Part shown: piece after piece, positions 29,743 to 40,982 of the stretch
Layout: each line of letters begins with the position of its first letter
Numbering within the stretch: position 1 is the stretch's first letter
Source: Mixophyes australis
Lineage: Eukaryota > Chordata > Amphibia > Anura > Limnodynastidae
Length of the DNA: 64,000 bases
NCBI GenBank assembly: GCA_036250195.1
Contig: JAVHZZ010000011.1
Span: 53,017,311-53,081,310, forward strand
Direction: 5' to 3'
Translations under genes and position numbers: made by a program
Notes under the pieces: model-generated
Told to the model about the DNA's origin: nothing
The model's database searches: none
Seen by the model: only the letters and a program-made list of their open reading frames with translations

Positions 29743-30930
29743 TGTCACGGACGCCCAGCCTGTCCCAGATACAGCAATCTGAACAGCTGGCCGTTACTGG
29801 TGTTACTTTAGCTAATTAACAATGAATACACCTTTTCTGCCATCACAAAGGATTTATTATGGTGTCCTTATGTTCACCAGAAACACTTATTAATGTTTCA
29901 CACTTAAATCACATACACATGTAGCATGAGCCTACCTGGGCTTCGGAACTTCACAAAGAATCACGGAGAGTGCGCTAGACAAAATATGTTTAATCTGAAA
30001 AATGTTTCAAAGGCTTATATACAAAAAGGTAATAAACAGACATACAATAGGTTTTGCACAAAACATTTTCAGAAAATAAAACCAGAGTCCTTACTTACAA
30101 GTTCAGGATTTGGCGTGTGAGGAATACACATTGAATATAATGGCACATTTCAGCCTTGATAGGCTCCCTCAAAGAAATTAATGATTTAATGTCCAAAAGC
30201 AGAAGATTTTAAACCCGTTTTTTCCTCATAACCCTCACCTTTCAGGGGTGAACGGAGGATTGTCGGGGGGGGGGGGGCGTGTTTCCCCCCTGACCCCCCC
30301 CAAAAAAAAACCCGCGAGAGCTGCTGCGCATGCGCAGCAGCTCCGTTTCTTCAGCGCTGTCCTATACAGTAGCCGCGGCGCTGTCTAAGAAGCGTCCGCG
30401 GCGGTGCTGTATACACTAACTAAGTGGCAGCTATAGCGGCCACTTAGTTAGCGCAGGGGGGTTTCTGGAGACTCAAAAACCCCACCTGCTTGCGCCACTG
30501 CCTTTGGAGTTTAGCTGTCAATAAAGACATATTGATCTCCCAAATGAGCTAGGGATGTCCGGAGATTGGAATGTTCACGAGACCTTGAGTTCTCACATCT
30601 GTTTCTTCCGATTGGTTAGATGGTTTACAACTGTGGGTACAATCTACCCCTAACCTATCTCTCCCTGGTCTGGCTATTTTCAAAAGACCACTGACACTTG
30701 CCTAGGTCAAACTCAGGTCAGTTAACAAAATACACTTTGGAACATTACTTAAAATATTCACAGTGTTATACATAGATTCAACAGAAAATAACAATCAGTC
30801 ATACTACATTTCATCACAAGAATGATAAATCTGTCGTCATATTTTAGATGTATCTACCCCTCAAATGCAACTTTATAAGGCCAAGGAGCATTTATGAATA
30901 TTAATGTTTTTGGATCAAAAATGAATCTGG
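29743..30930 (-). mobile_element. LTR-like repeat (tentative), interrupted by a MITE
   Basis: The plus-strand edge TGTCACGGACGCCC at 29743 equals a minus-strand ...CCGTGACA end like the gypsy LTRs here, and an AATAAA-type signal (minus) lies about 130 nt inside it. The other edge is not found. No protein is encoded. It could also be an unrelated unclassified repeat. Its DNA resumes after the MITE at 30501. Confidence 0.35.
30244..30500. mobile_element. GC-rich palindromic MITE
   Basis: The left end is CAGGGGTGAACGGAGG and the right end, read inward, CAGTGGCGCAAGCAGG, an imperfect inverted repeat of about 16 bp like the hAT MITE at 1814. A CCTTT is present on both sides, but an exact 8-bp duplication is not seen. 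Inside are a perfect 26-bp palindrome centred on GCGCATGCGC (about 30316-30341) and an 11-bp inverted repeat (AACTAAGTGGC / GCCACTTAGTT, 30417-30448). Confidence 0.6.
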
Positions 30931-31564
30931 CCCACAGGGCACATTATTCACATTCTCTGCATGCTGCCATTTATTATTACTAATGTCCTTAGACTTTTGG
31001 GTGGGTGGGGGTTGATTTTGAGAGAACATGCTCCTTTGAGGTTAATGCAAATATTGTTTGCAAACCTTTTAATTTTGATTCATCTACCGCTTGTATGTTA
31101 TGTACTCAGCTTCTCTACAAATCATTGCAGACAACACATCAGCAGCACAGTGGTTAGCACTTCTGCCTTACAGCCCTGGGGTTATGAGTTTGTTTCACAA
31201 ATATGACCTAAGCTGCGTGGACTTTGTGGGCCATTAAGATTAAGAAAACATTAAGAAAACAGGAGTTAGCAGACACGTGTATACTGTAACTTCCCTTTCA
31301 CATTACAACTATGTGTAATGTGATGCAAATGACAATTCCAGCAAGAGGGCGAAGGCTTTTTATTTGCAGAATCTATAGTAGCCAGGGAAGAGGGAGGGGG
31401 GATTGATCATTGGTGAGAGCAACTTAGTAGGGCCATCATGATGGAAACCTGTTGCATTTATAAGTATGTATAGTGTAATTGCCAATGTGTGAAATCAAGT
31501 ATTTAGTAGCACTACAAAGGGCGGATAAATGGGTGAAAATTATGTAGAGGGTTTAATGTCAATA
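30931..31564. other. unassigned stretch with a SINE head scrap
   Basis: At 31138-31210 the plus strand reads AGCACAGTGGTTAGCACTTC then TTATGAGTTTGTTTCAC, a tRNA-like SINE head of the kind seen at 29225. Otherwise I see no feature. Confidence 0.45.
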
Positions 31565-31857
31565 GTTACCATCAACCAATGCCTCCACCATCTCCTCCTC
31601 CTCCGGCTGCTGGCCCGCTGCCAACACCACCTCCTCCTCCTGCTGCTGGCCCTTTGCCTCAACCACCTCCTCCTCCTCCTCCTCCTCCTCTTCCTCCTCC
31701 TCCTCCTTCTGCTACTGGTCCGCTGCCTCCACCACCTCCTCCTCCTCTTCCTCCTGCTGCTGGCCCTCTGCCTCCACCACCTCCTCCTCTTCCAGCTGCT
31801 GGCCCGCTGCCTCCACCACCTCCTCAGTCTGCTGGGCTGCCTCCTCACGCCTCTGAT
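31565..31857. repeat. CCT/CTG-rich imperfect minisatellite
   Basis: Repeats of a CCTCCACCACCTCCTCCT + CCTGCTGCTGGCCCGCTG pattern. One plus frame encodes proline-rich PPPPPPAAGPLP units. One minus frame encodes glutamate/glutamine-rich EEEVVEAAGQQ units with a single stop, which could be the acidic tail of a lost coding region. No start, domain or splice evidence makes either frame convincing. Confidence 0.7.
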
Positions 31858-32397
31858 GGACTGTTGGATAATAATGTCTATTATTTGTTGGATATAACAT
31901 GATCACTCAGTATTTTGATGCAAAATATTCTCCCTTTTTCACAGTTACATACATGTAGTCAAATAATAATGTGAGCCTAGATTGTGAAACATGCTTTTAG
32001 CAAAAGAAATAATGGAGTGTTTTAATTAGAGATGAGCGGGCTCGGTTCCCGAGAACCGAACCCACCCGAACTTTGCCTATCTGAGTACCGAGCCGAGCAG
32101 GCTTGGTACTCTCCCGCCCGCTCGGATTTCAAATCAATGCCGAGCGTCATCGTGACATCGTCGGATCTCGGGGCTCGGTTCTCGCGATAATTGAAATCCA
32201 TAAATACCCGCCTCCACAGCAATCCATCGCCATTTGACAGAGGGACAGAGCAGGGTGTAGTCACAGGCTGATTAGAGCAGGGACAGAGAATATACCTTAT
32301 TCTTCATCCAATTCTGATAAAAATTCTGATAACAATTCTGATTACAATTCTGATAACAATTGATAGAGGAGAGGAGGATAGAGGAGTCTTTTTTTTT

Positions 32398-32810
32398 AAT
32401 ATTTGGCACTACAAGTGCTTTGGGGTGTCCCCCATTCTTTTGCATTAATATTTCTGGCTGTCAACAGTCCTGTTTGTCAGCAGTCTCAAAAATTAATATT
32501 TAGCACTCCCAAGTGCTTTTGGGGTGTCCCCCATTCTTTTGCATTAATATTTCTGGCTGTCAAAAGTCCTGTTTGTCAGAAGTCTAAAAAAATTATATTT
32601 AGCCCTCCCAAGTGCTTTTCGGGTGTCCCCCATTCTTTTGCATTAATATTTCTGGCTGTCAAAAGTCCTGTTTGTCAGCAGTCTAAAAAAATAATATTTA
32701 GCACTCCAAGTGCTTTTGGGCTGTCCCCAATTCTTTTGCATACATTTTTCTGGCTGTCAAAAGTCATATTTGTCAGCAGTATCTAAAACAATTTGTAGCA
32801 CTACAAGTGC
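32398..32810 (+). repeat. 5' subterminal tandem array of the hAT element
   Basis: About four copies of a roughly 105-bp unit containing CAAGTGCTTTTGGGGTGTCC, TTCTTTTGCATTAATATTTC and TGGCTGTCAAAAGTCCTG. Such subterminal repeats are often transposase binding sites in hAT elements; that role is inferred. The 127-codon open frame across it reflects the repeat, not a protein. Confidence 0.88.
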
Positions 32811-32822
32811 TTTGGGCTCATA

Positions 32823-35800
32823 ATGGATTCAAAGCAGTCCACATATGAGCAGAATCAGCAACCAGGTTCTGTCACCAGTCCTGATGGTAGTGTTCCCAGT
32901 TCGTCATCTGGGAAAGGCGATGTCAAACTACACAGTCTTTTGAAATCAGTCAAAAAAACACACACCAAATTTTTTTTTACCATGTTGAAGCGAAAAAGAA
33001 GTGTAACTGAGGAAAAGTTAAGTGCCGATAAAAAAAAAATTGCCAACATGCCATTCTACACACGCAGTGGCAAAGAGAGAATGAGGTCTTCACCTTTCTA
33101 TTAGTGCCACATCAAAAAATGTTACCGAGCCTACAAGTGGTGCACAACTACTGTTACGCGTCAAAGCCGAGCTGCAAGATAACAGTGAGGCATTAGAGGA
33201 TAATGTTTGCTCTGAATCTTAAATGACACCAATCCCTGTGGAGAGTCCATCCAACAGTGGGATGTCTAATCGTGAGCATTCTGTTAGTGTACCCATAAAG
33301 AGGGACCCTTTCAGCAGTTCTGCTGATGTGTGCCTGAACAGCCCGAGTGTAGCCGGTGATACACAAATTGAGGATGCCATTTTGGAAATAGAAGAGGATG
33401 AGGGGGAGATTTGTGTAGGTGACAAGGGCGCTAATGAGGATGTTGATGAGGATGAGGTTGTTTGTGTCAGTCCTGCACCAGTGGCAGCAGTTCTGGCACG
33501 TGACAAGAAAAAGGACATTGTCATGCCAGGCCATAAAACAAAAAAATCCACTTCTTATGTGTGGAATTATTTCTACCCCAATCCAGACAACAACTGTATA
33601 GCCATTTGTAGTGTATGTCAAGCCACAGTCAGTCGAGGGAGGGAGCTTAACCATCTTGGAACCTCGTCTAAGTTACGCCATTTGATGAGAGTTCATGGCA
33701 AAGTGTTGGGAAAAGCTGAAAGTTATTCCAAAAAAATTACAAGCACTCCATCATCAGCTAGGACCCTCAGCTCACCGACATCCCGACGGCTACAAAATAC
33801 ACCCACCACACCATCCTCATCAATATCCTCAGTAGCAGTCGGAGTTAGCCCTGCATCCCACTTATTAAGGCTGGATGACTCCTGCACTATTATTGATTCC
33901 TCTGAAGAAAGCGTTAGTCCCACTGCTGCTGCTGTTGCTGCTGCTGGGGGTGAATCGTCAGCCCAGAGGAAGGCCAAGAAAAAGAGCAGTCCTACATTTC
34001 AACAATTAACTGTGAAACAATCATTTGCTAGCAGAAGCAAATATGACAGCAGTCACCCAGCCGCCAAGCGAATCACAGACGCCATGGCTGCCATGTTAGT
34101 GTTAGATCTGTGTCCAATATCCACAATAAACGCAGCTGGTTTTTCACAGTTAATTGAGGTTTTGTGTCCGCGTTACAGAATTCCATCTAGACACCATTTT
34201 TCCCGTAAAGCTATTCCACAACTCTACCAAAAAGTGTATACAAATGTAGAGATTGCGCTGAAAAATGCCATTCTGCCCACTGTCCACTTAACCACAGATA
34301 TGTGGACAAGTGGAAGTGGTCAAACCAAAGACTATATGATTGTGACAGCCCACTGGGTTGGTCATTCACCTTCACCAGCAGGAACAGTAGCGGCATGTAC
34401 ACCACTACGTAACATTTGTCACAGGCAGGCCACTCTTTGTATCACCGGCTTCACTAACAGGCATACAGCTGACAATTTGTTACGCACACTAAGAGATGTG
34501 ATTGATACATGGCTTATACCACTTGGACTCTCCCCAGGATATGTCATTTCTGATAACGCCAACAATATAGTGCAAGCATTATAGCTGGGTGATTTCCAGC
34601 ACATACCCTGTTTTGCTCACACCATCAACTTGGTGGTGCAGAGCTTCCTAAGAAATAACCGTGAGGTGCAGGAGATGCTTTCAGTGGCCCGTAAGATGTC
34701 AGGCCATTTCAGGCATTCTGCCACAGCGTGTAGGAGATTGCAGCAGCTCCAAGAGCAGTTTAACTTGCCCTGCCACCAACTTAAGCAAGAGGTGGTAACT
34801 AAGTGGAATTCCACCCTGTACATGCTGCAGAGGATGGAGGAACAGCGCAAAGCCATCCAAGCGTATTGCACAAGCCATGACATTGGGAAAGGAGGGGGCA
34901 TGTATTTCACTCTTGCACAGTGGGGAATCCTTTCAGTGCTGTGCAAGGTGCTGAAACCATTTGATGTTGTGACGTGTGAAGTGAGTGCAGATTCTGATAG
35001 TTTGAGCCAAGTCAATCCTTTAATTAGACTATTGGAAAAGCAGCTTGAGAAACTGAAGGAGGAGATGAAAGCAAGCAATTCTGCAAAGTATGTTGGCCTT
35101 GTCGATCAAGTACTTAATTGGCTTCACAATGATCCTCGAGTTATTAAGATCTTGAACTCGGATCAGTACGTTGTGGCCACAGTGCTTGATCCAAGGTTTA
35201 AGACATACATTGAGTCTTTGCTTCAAAATGAACAAGATGTGAACTTTTGCAAGGAGCTATTGCTCAGGAAGCTGTCCGCTGAACTGGGCCTTGGCTTGCC
35301 GACGTGTCCTCCTTCAGTTTCTCAAGCTGCTGCTGCTCGTAAAAAATTGAATTTTCCAAAAAGAAGCAGGGAAGACGCATTTGGCAGACCAGAACAGTTT
35401 AACTTCTAGGCTCGTTTGAAAGATTTTTCAAAAAATGTGTGACCTTGGCCATAACTCCATCCAATTCAACTATTAACATGCAAAGGATGGTGGAGGATTA
35501 TTTTCAAGAGGTAATTGATATGGAAATGTCAGACAGTCCCTTTCCTTACTGGGAAGACATGCAGGCCATTTGGAAACCCATGTACAAACTTGCTTTGCAA
35601 TACCTGAGCTGCACACCTTCCAGTGTGTACTCTGAACGAGTATTTAGCACAGCCAGGAACCTAGTCAGTGATTGCCGCTGGAGGTTACTTCCCAAAAATG
35701 TGGAGAAAATGATGTTGATAAAAATGAACTACATCTTCCACGAGGTAGGCCTTCACCATCAAAGACATCCAAGCACTGACTGTTCTCTAATGGCAGATTC

Positions 35801-35906
35801 AAGCGGCGATGAATTGATAGTCTGTGATGATGACGCACACACTGATGAGGGTGAGGATGAAGCTGAAAATGATGACAATAACATCTTTTTAAAACTTTCT
35901 ATATAA
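32823..35906 (+). pseudogene. hAT transposase (ZBED-like), disrupted
   Basis: Order of parts: an N-terminal low-complexity region (MDSKQSTYEQNQQPG), an acidic linker (EIEEDEGEICVGD), a BED zinc finger at 33550-33700 (YVWNYFYPNPDN, CSVCQATV, LRHLMRVHG), then the RNase H-like core with LTTDMWTSGSG (34290), VISDNANNIVQAL (34545), FAHTINLVVQ (34610) and KWNSTLYMLQRMEEQ (34800). The C-terminal hATC dimerisation segment SSVYSERVFSTARNLVSDCR is at 35620. Breaks are a 2-nt loss near 33097 relative to the copy at 51000, TAA at 33220-33222, TAG at 34582-34584 and a frameshift between 35409 and 35439. It is therefore inactive. Catalytic Asp/Glu contexts are still readable. Confidence 0.92.
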
Positions 35907-36310
35907 GTGTAGGGTGCAATCTACCCCCATATAGGAAAGGTACTTGGGGCATTTCTATATCACGTACTGTCTTGAAAGGCTGCTGTTTTGGCAAATTCTC
36001 AATAAGGGTAGGGTGTCATACACAGACTGACCCCAAACTGGCTTTGTCCATTTTAATTTATATTGTACAGTCTATAATGGCTGCATTTTTAACTATTTTC
36101 TACAAGTGGAGGGGGGCCTAGAGAGACAGAAACCAAACTGCCTTTGTCCATTTTAATTTATATTGTACAGTCGATAACAGCTGAATTTTTTACTATTTTC
36201 TACAAGTGGAGGGGGGAGGGGGGCATAGAGAGACAGAAACCAAACTGCCTTTGTCCATTTCTTTATATATTTAACTGTAAGTGTAGGGTGTAATATACAC
36301 CCAAAGACGA
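35907..36310 (+). repeat. 3' subterminal repeats of the hAT element
   Basis: About three degenerate copies of a 100-bp unit with AACTGCCTTTGTCCATTTTA, TATTGTACAGTC and TTCTACAAGTGGAGGGG. Equivalent units occur seven or so times at 49915-50590 in the deleted copy. Confidence 0.8.
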
Positions 36311-36483
36311 TGGCTGCATTGCCAATATGCATAGATGGAGAGGAAGACAATCTGGTTTGTGTGTAGAATTAATGACGGCCTAAGGAATTAAACAGTTTTT
36401 TTCATAATTTATTAGCTTCTCAATTACATTACTCATCCAAGAAACAGGTGGAGCACTAAATTTGGTTATTTTATGCTCCAAAA

Positions 36484-37914
36484 AGGGGCAACACTCCCTA
36501 TTAAAGGCACCTGTGGTCATTGCCTCGTTGCCTGATCTTGGAGTCTCAGTCCCTGTGAGTCTCTGAAGGTGTTCCTGTGTTTCCTCGTGTCTTCAGTTCC
36601 AGCTGATTCCTCGTTACTGCATTACCGGTTTCCAGACCGCTTCAACTCTCCTGTGTTTCCTCGTGTCTTCAGTTCCAGCTGATTCCTCGCTACTGCATTA
36701 CCGGTTTCCAGACCGCTTCAACTCTCCTGTGTTTCATCGTGTCTTCAGTCCCAGCTGATTCCTCGCCTACTGCACTGCCGGTTTCCAGACCGCTTCAACC
36801 CTCCTGTGTTCATCGTGTCTTCAATCCTAGCTGATTCCTGACTACTGCATTGCCGATTCCCAGACCGCTTCAACTCTCCTGTGTTCATCGTGTCTTCAGT
36901 CCTAGCTGATTCCTGTCTACTGCATTGCCGGTTGCCAGACCGCTTCAACTCTCCTGTGTTTCATCGTGTCTACTATTCCTGCTGACCTCCACAAGAATCA
37001 TCATTGCTCCTCTCGTGTTATGTTCTCTGTCTGTGTGCTTCACAGACACGGATTACCGCTACCACTCTCCTGTGGTCTCTACTCGTGTCAGCGTTCAGCC
37101 GCTCAGCTATCCCTGTGTTTCTCTCGTGACAGCCTGCTCAACTGAACCGTGGTATGCTTATCTTTTATTGACTTTACTAGTTTATTGCATATCCGCTTGG
37201 ACTGTGTTCTGCTCATCTACGGAGTCCTCTATCTCACGAAGTTATAGATGCTATTGACTTTGTCTCAAATGTCCTGGATCTCAGTAGTGACTTTGTATCT
37301 CCAAGCAGCGCTAGTCATTTGCTATTGTATTATATATACCATTGGAATCAAGTTCCTTGTGCTCTCCGTGTTACCTCTGATGCTCCATTCATCTACCTTA
37401 GTGCCTATCCTCACCTATATATGCAGTGGTACAACTTGCTGAACGCAGACCACTGACTCCCTGTTTCCTATTGGCACCAGTTACAAGTTTCCTCACTATA
37501 AGCAGTGGTACAACTTGCTATACGCAGACCACTGACTTCCCCGTTACCTACTTGCACCTGGAACCTGTCCCATCATTACAAGCAGTGGTACAACTTGCTG
37601 TACGCAGACCACTGACTTCACTACCTCCTATCTATCCCTGGACATTCCTCTCACTATAGCAGTGGTACAACTTGCTGTACGCAGACCACTGACTTTCCTC
37701 ACGTCTTCACGTCAATCAAGATCCTCGTGTTCATATTGTTTAACTCATAACCTGTTACTGCTAGTCATAGACTTTCCTCGAGCATCCTCTCACCATCTGC
37801 TGATTCTACTGTTCCGCTAGTCACCCTGCTACCAGAAGACCACTGTGTGCATACACTACTCTGGTAAGACTACATCTGGTGATATCCTGGGCAAAGACTC
37901 CTAGTGCCCGTGAC
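36484..37914 (+). mobile_element. 5'-truncated LTR related to element A
   Basis: The LTR begins abruptly at GGCAACACTCCC, just before the TATA box (TATTAAAGG near 36499), and ends GTGCCCGTGACA. GCCTGATCTT lies 31 nt after TATA, as in element A. About five 75-bp units with CCAGCTGATTCCTCGCTACTGC-like cores (36590-36960) and four hairpin units (37423-37692) follow. Upstream U3 is missing at the hAT joint. Downstream it abuts an integrase of family C2 with no internal region of its own. Confidence 0.85.
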
Positions 37915-39600
37915 ATGTGCCCACTTAGAAAAACAATCCACCACCACCCATATGGGGTTGAAACCATGACTATTTGGGAGGTCCATGATGAAGTTAATTA
38001 AAATGCTGGTCCAGGAGCATTCTGGAACCAGATGCAGTAGAAGAAGACTGGCTGGAGATCACCTAAGTGTCTTGTGGCGGGCACAAATGTCACAGGCCGC
38101 CACAGATTTGTGGACATCGGAGCTTAAAGAAGGTCACTAATAATTACAGGATAGGAGAGCGATGGTTTTCTTGGTACCCGCGTGGCTGGCAAATATGGAG
38201 TAGTAAGCCCAGACTAGAACTTTGGGACGAAGGTGAGCATCCTCGAAGAAACGTCCAATGGTAGGTGTGTTCGGAGAGGACTTGGTCAAGGCTAGAATCT
38301 TTAGTGGACTAATAATAGGTTTCGGAACTGGAGGACAGAAATCAGATGGATCAAAAGACCTCAAAAGGGCATCAGCCCTTGCATTCTTGGAGCCAGCATG
38401 AATGGTCAGGATTAGTTAAAATCTGGCCAACAGGCCTGCCGGGTATTTAGACATTGCGCTGACTGTAAATAGGTAAGGTTCTTATGATCTGTAAAAACCG
38501 TAATAGAGTGGAGGGCCCCATTCCAGAAGGTACCGCCATTCTTCCAGAGCTGCCTTGATTGCGAGGAGTTCCTTATCATCGATGCCATAGATGGCTTCAC
38601 AGGGTGAAACTTTCTTCGCGAGGAATCCACAAGGGGAAAAGGTGCCAGAGGAATTCTTCTGTGAAAAAACTACACCCACACTAACCGAAGAAGCGTCCAC
38701 TTCAAGATAAAACGGTTGATGCTGGTCCGGTTCTTTCAGAGTTGGACCAACAGAAAAAGTCTATTTTAAGGATCTAAAGGAGATGATAGCCCTCTGAGGC
38801 CAGTCTTTCACTTGTTCTTCTTTTCGAGTGAGGGAAGTGATAGGTGCGATTAAGGAGGAAAATGTTGTAATAAACTGTCGGTAATAATTGCAGAAACCGA
38901 TGAAGCGTTGTGTGGCCTTGAGGCCAGAGAGTTGAGGCCAATCAAGTATAGCTCCCACTTTCTTAGGGTCCATCTGTAACCCTGTACCATGAATTTAAAT
39001 AAATTCCTGGAAAACCACCGGGGCATTGCAGAGCCCAAGGGGCATAACAAGGTACTCGTAGTGCCCATCCCTGGTATTGAAGACGGCTTTCCATTCATCG
39101 CCTTGACAAATCCGAACCAGGTTGTAAGCTCCCCTGAGGTCCAGTTTAGTAGAAATCTGGGCTCCACGGATGCGATCAAAGAGCTCAGATATAAGGGGAA
39201 TGGGATAGTGTTTTTTGATAATTATAACATTCAATTTGCATTAATCAATACAAGGCCTGAGATACTCGTCTTTCTTTTTAACAAAAAGAATCCGGCACCA
39301 GCAGCAGAAGTCGATTTACGAATAAAACCATGTTCAAGGTTTTCTGAGATGTAGGCAGCCATGGCCTGAGTTTCTGGTAAGGATAGCAGAAATACTCTGC
39401 CACTAGGAATCCTTTAGCTAGGGATAAGGTCAATGGGGCAGTCCCAGGGATAGTGAGTTGGCAAAGATTCAGCAACAGTCTTGCTAAAGACATCCATGAA
39501 ATCTGAATAGGCTTCAGGAAGAACTGGTGGTGAAGTGGAGACGAGACAAGAGATCGAAGACCTGGAAGGAAGTACCGGAGACAGACATCCATGCTTGCAT
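37915..39600 (-). pseudogene. pol: family C2 gypsy RT, RNase H and partial integrase
   Basis: Minus-strand pol. The RT palm is at 39234-38995 ([38 protein letters not shown]), with the region ahead of it in several frames. The connection MDPKKVGAILDWPQ is at 38973. RNase H is at 38700-38412 (MDASSVSVGVVFSQ; FTDHKNLTYLQSAQC). The integrase zinc finger, HASKN-like (YYSIFASHAGTKKT), is at 38220-38160, and the core (VVVDCFSKWAH) is at 37960-37918, where the LTR interrupts it. The YLDD segment is missing between 38995 and 38973. Many stops. The rest of the integrase and the 3' LTR are lost. Confidence 0.82.
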
Positions 39601-39639
39601 GTTGGGGCCCAGGAGAGGACCTGAGCATGGAGGCAGTCA

Positions 39640-39990
39640 AATGGAGGCGAATGTGCCTTGAGCCAGGGAAGTCCCAGAATCACTGGGTTGATGAACTGTG
39701 GAAGAATTAGGAAACTTATCCATTCAGAGTGGAGAGCTCCTACCAAAAGTCGTAATGGACAGGTAATGCAGTCGATGGAGCCATTGGCAACACGGTTACC
39801 AACTATTGCAGTCAAAGCCAATGGCTGTGGCAAAGGATGAATGAAGAAATGGAGTTTGGAGGCCAACTAAGCGGATATAAAGTTTCCAGTAGAAGGCTGA
39901 CAACTGTTGGGGACCATCCGGAGAAAAAAGGACTACAGGCATGAGGAATTCGGCATCTTTTGCAGAGAAGAGAGTAAGGGAACTGGATCC
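39640..39990 (-). pseudogene. family C2 protease region
   Basis: Minus-strand remnant with AIVGNRVANGSIDC, LVGALHSEWISFLILPQ and INPVILGLPWLKAHSPPFD, matching the protease C-terminal half of element A (LGLPWLQCHSPQID). The DSGA active-site segment is not recognisable. The pol frame upstream runs toward the gag/pol joint near 40030. Confidence 0.7.
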
Positions 39991-40033
39991 TAGGACGACC
40001 CCCCTTAACATTGTCTAGGATGGGGCGTTTCCA
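39975..40033 (-). promoter_or_regulatory. family C2 gag/pol pseudoknot with altered heptamer
   Basis: On the minus strand the heptamer position reads TGGAAAC (40033-40027) in the frame of GGGAAAC elsewhere. After 5 nt, stem 1 pairs ATCCTAG (40021-40015) with CTAGGAT (39993-39987) and stem 2 pairs TAAGGG (40007-40002) with CCCTTA (39980-39975). The stem sequences differ from those of A, B and D but pair fully. Confidence 0.7.
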
Positions 40034-40963
40034 AGTCTCTTGGAATAGGAAGAGAGAATGTGACCAGACTCTCTATAATAAATACAGAGGTGATTTCTGA
40101 TGCGTCTATCACGTTTCTCATGAGAGAAGTGAGAACGTCCTAGTTGCATGAGTTCCTCAGAAGTGGATGCAGAAGGCTGAAACTGAGGAGCCAGCCGAGG
40201 AAAGGGTCGATGAGAGCGATCCCTCTCCTAGTTACGCTCCCTGTGGCGAATATCCACCTTGATACAGAAGGAGATTAACTTGTCCAGGCTGGATGGGAGA
40301 TCACAAGTGGCCAGATCTTCTTCTTTAATAAGTTCATTAAGCCCTTACTAAAGGGTGGCCACGAGGGCCTCATTATTTCATTGCAGCTTAGAGGCTAGAG
40401 TCTGAAACTGAACCACATATTGGCCAGCAGTTAATGATCCTTGATGAAGGGCCAGCAATCCAGAAGCAGCTGAAGATACTCTGCCCAGCTCATTGAAGAC
40501 CTTCTGGAAATTCTCGATGAAGAGAGAAGCGTTATCGAGCATAAAATCATCCCTCTCCCAAATGGGGGAAGCTCAGTCTAGAGCTTGGCCCGTGAGGAGG
40601 GAAATAATGTACGCCACCTTGGTGCGTTCCGAAGGAAAAAAAAATTGGGAGCCAGTTCAAATTGGTTGGCACACTGGTTAAGAAACCCCTGCATCTCTTA
40701 GGGATGATATCAAATATTTCAGGTGAAGGAATATGTAAGCCTCTGGAAGCGGATATAGAGACTGTGGAAGTTGCAGCAATAGTGCAAGACTGTGACCGGC
40801 ATGGCTGCTTGTCTTACAAGCAGGGATTCTTGGAGGGTGTTCAAATGAAACACAACCCCCTGAGGACACTGCAAAAGCTGAGCTTGATTAGATTCTTGCT
40901 GGTCCAGTCTTGGGCAAAATGAAGCAGAAGATCTAGAGCGGAGGGTTCTTCCTGACCACTCAT
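40012..40963 (-). pseudogene. gag: family C2 gag
   Basis: The minus-strand ATG at 40963-40961 lies 19 nt from the LTR (MSGQEEPSALDLLLHF). Capsid pieces, RGFLNQCANQFELAP among them, lie near 40690-40640, with frameshifts on either side. The knuckle at about 40110-40060 reads LCIYYRESGHILSSY, with two of its three cysteines changed to tyrosine. Gag ends TAG at 40014-40016, inside the 5' arm of the pseudoknot. Confidence 0.78.
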
Positions 40964-40982
40964 CTTCTTGGCCAGTGTATAC

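Larger units (their letters stand above)
32024..36483 (+). mobile_element. hAT (Ac/ZBED-like) transposon, 3' end missing
   Basis: Starts TAGAGATGAGCGGGCTCGG at 32024, a terminus of the TAGAGATG type seen in vertebrate hAT-Ac elements and shared with the related copy whose end is at 49533. It holds a decayed transposase (32823-35906) between 5' and 3' tandem subterminal arrays. It is cut at 36483, where it joins a gypsy LTR. Comparison with 49660-49760 shows that roughly the last 150 bp and the right terminus are missing. Confidence 0.85.

Noticed and set aside
30239..30505. Exact 8-bp target duplication around the palindromic MITE
   Set aside because: Only CCTTT is shared. The neighbouring bases differ, so I do not claim a hAT duplication.
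31529..31902. Proline-rich and leucine-rich frames in the CCT repeat
   Set aside because: All three frames are open because the DNA is a trinucleotide-rich repeat. No start context, domain or splice signal favours one.
32403..32786. 127-codon frame with repeated VWGVPHSFALIFLAV-like peptides
   Set aside because: It is the translation of the 105-bp subterminal array of the hAT element, upstream of the real transposase start.
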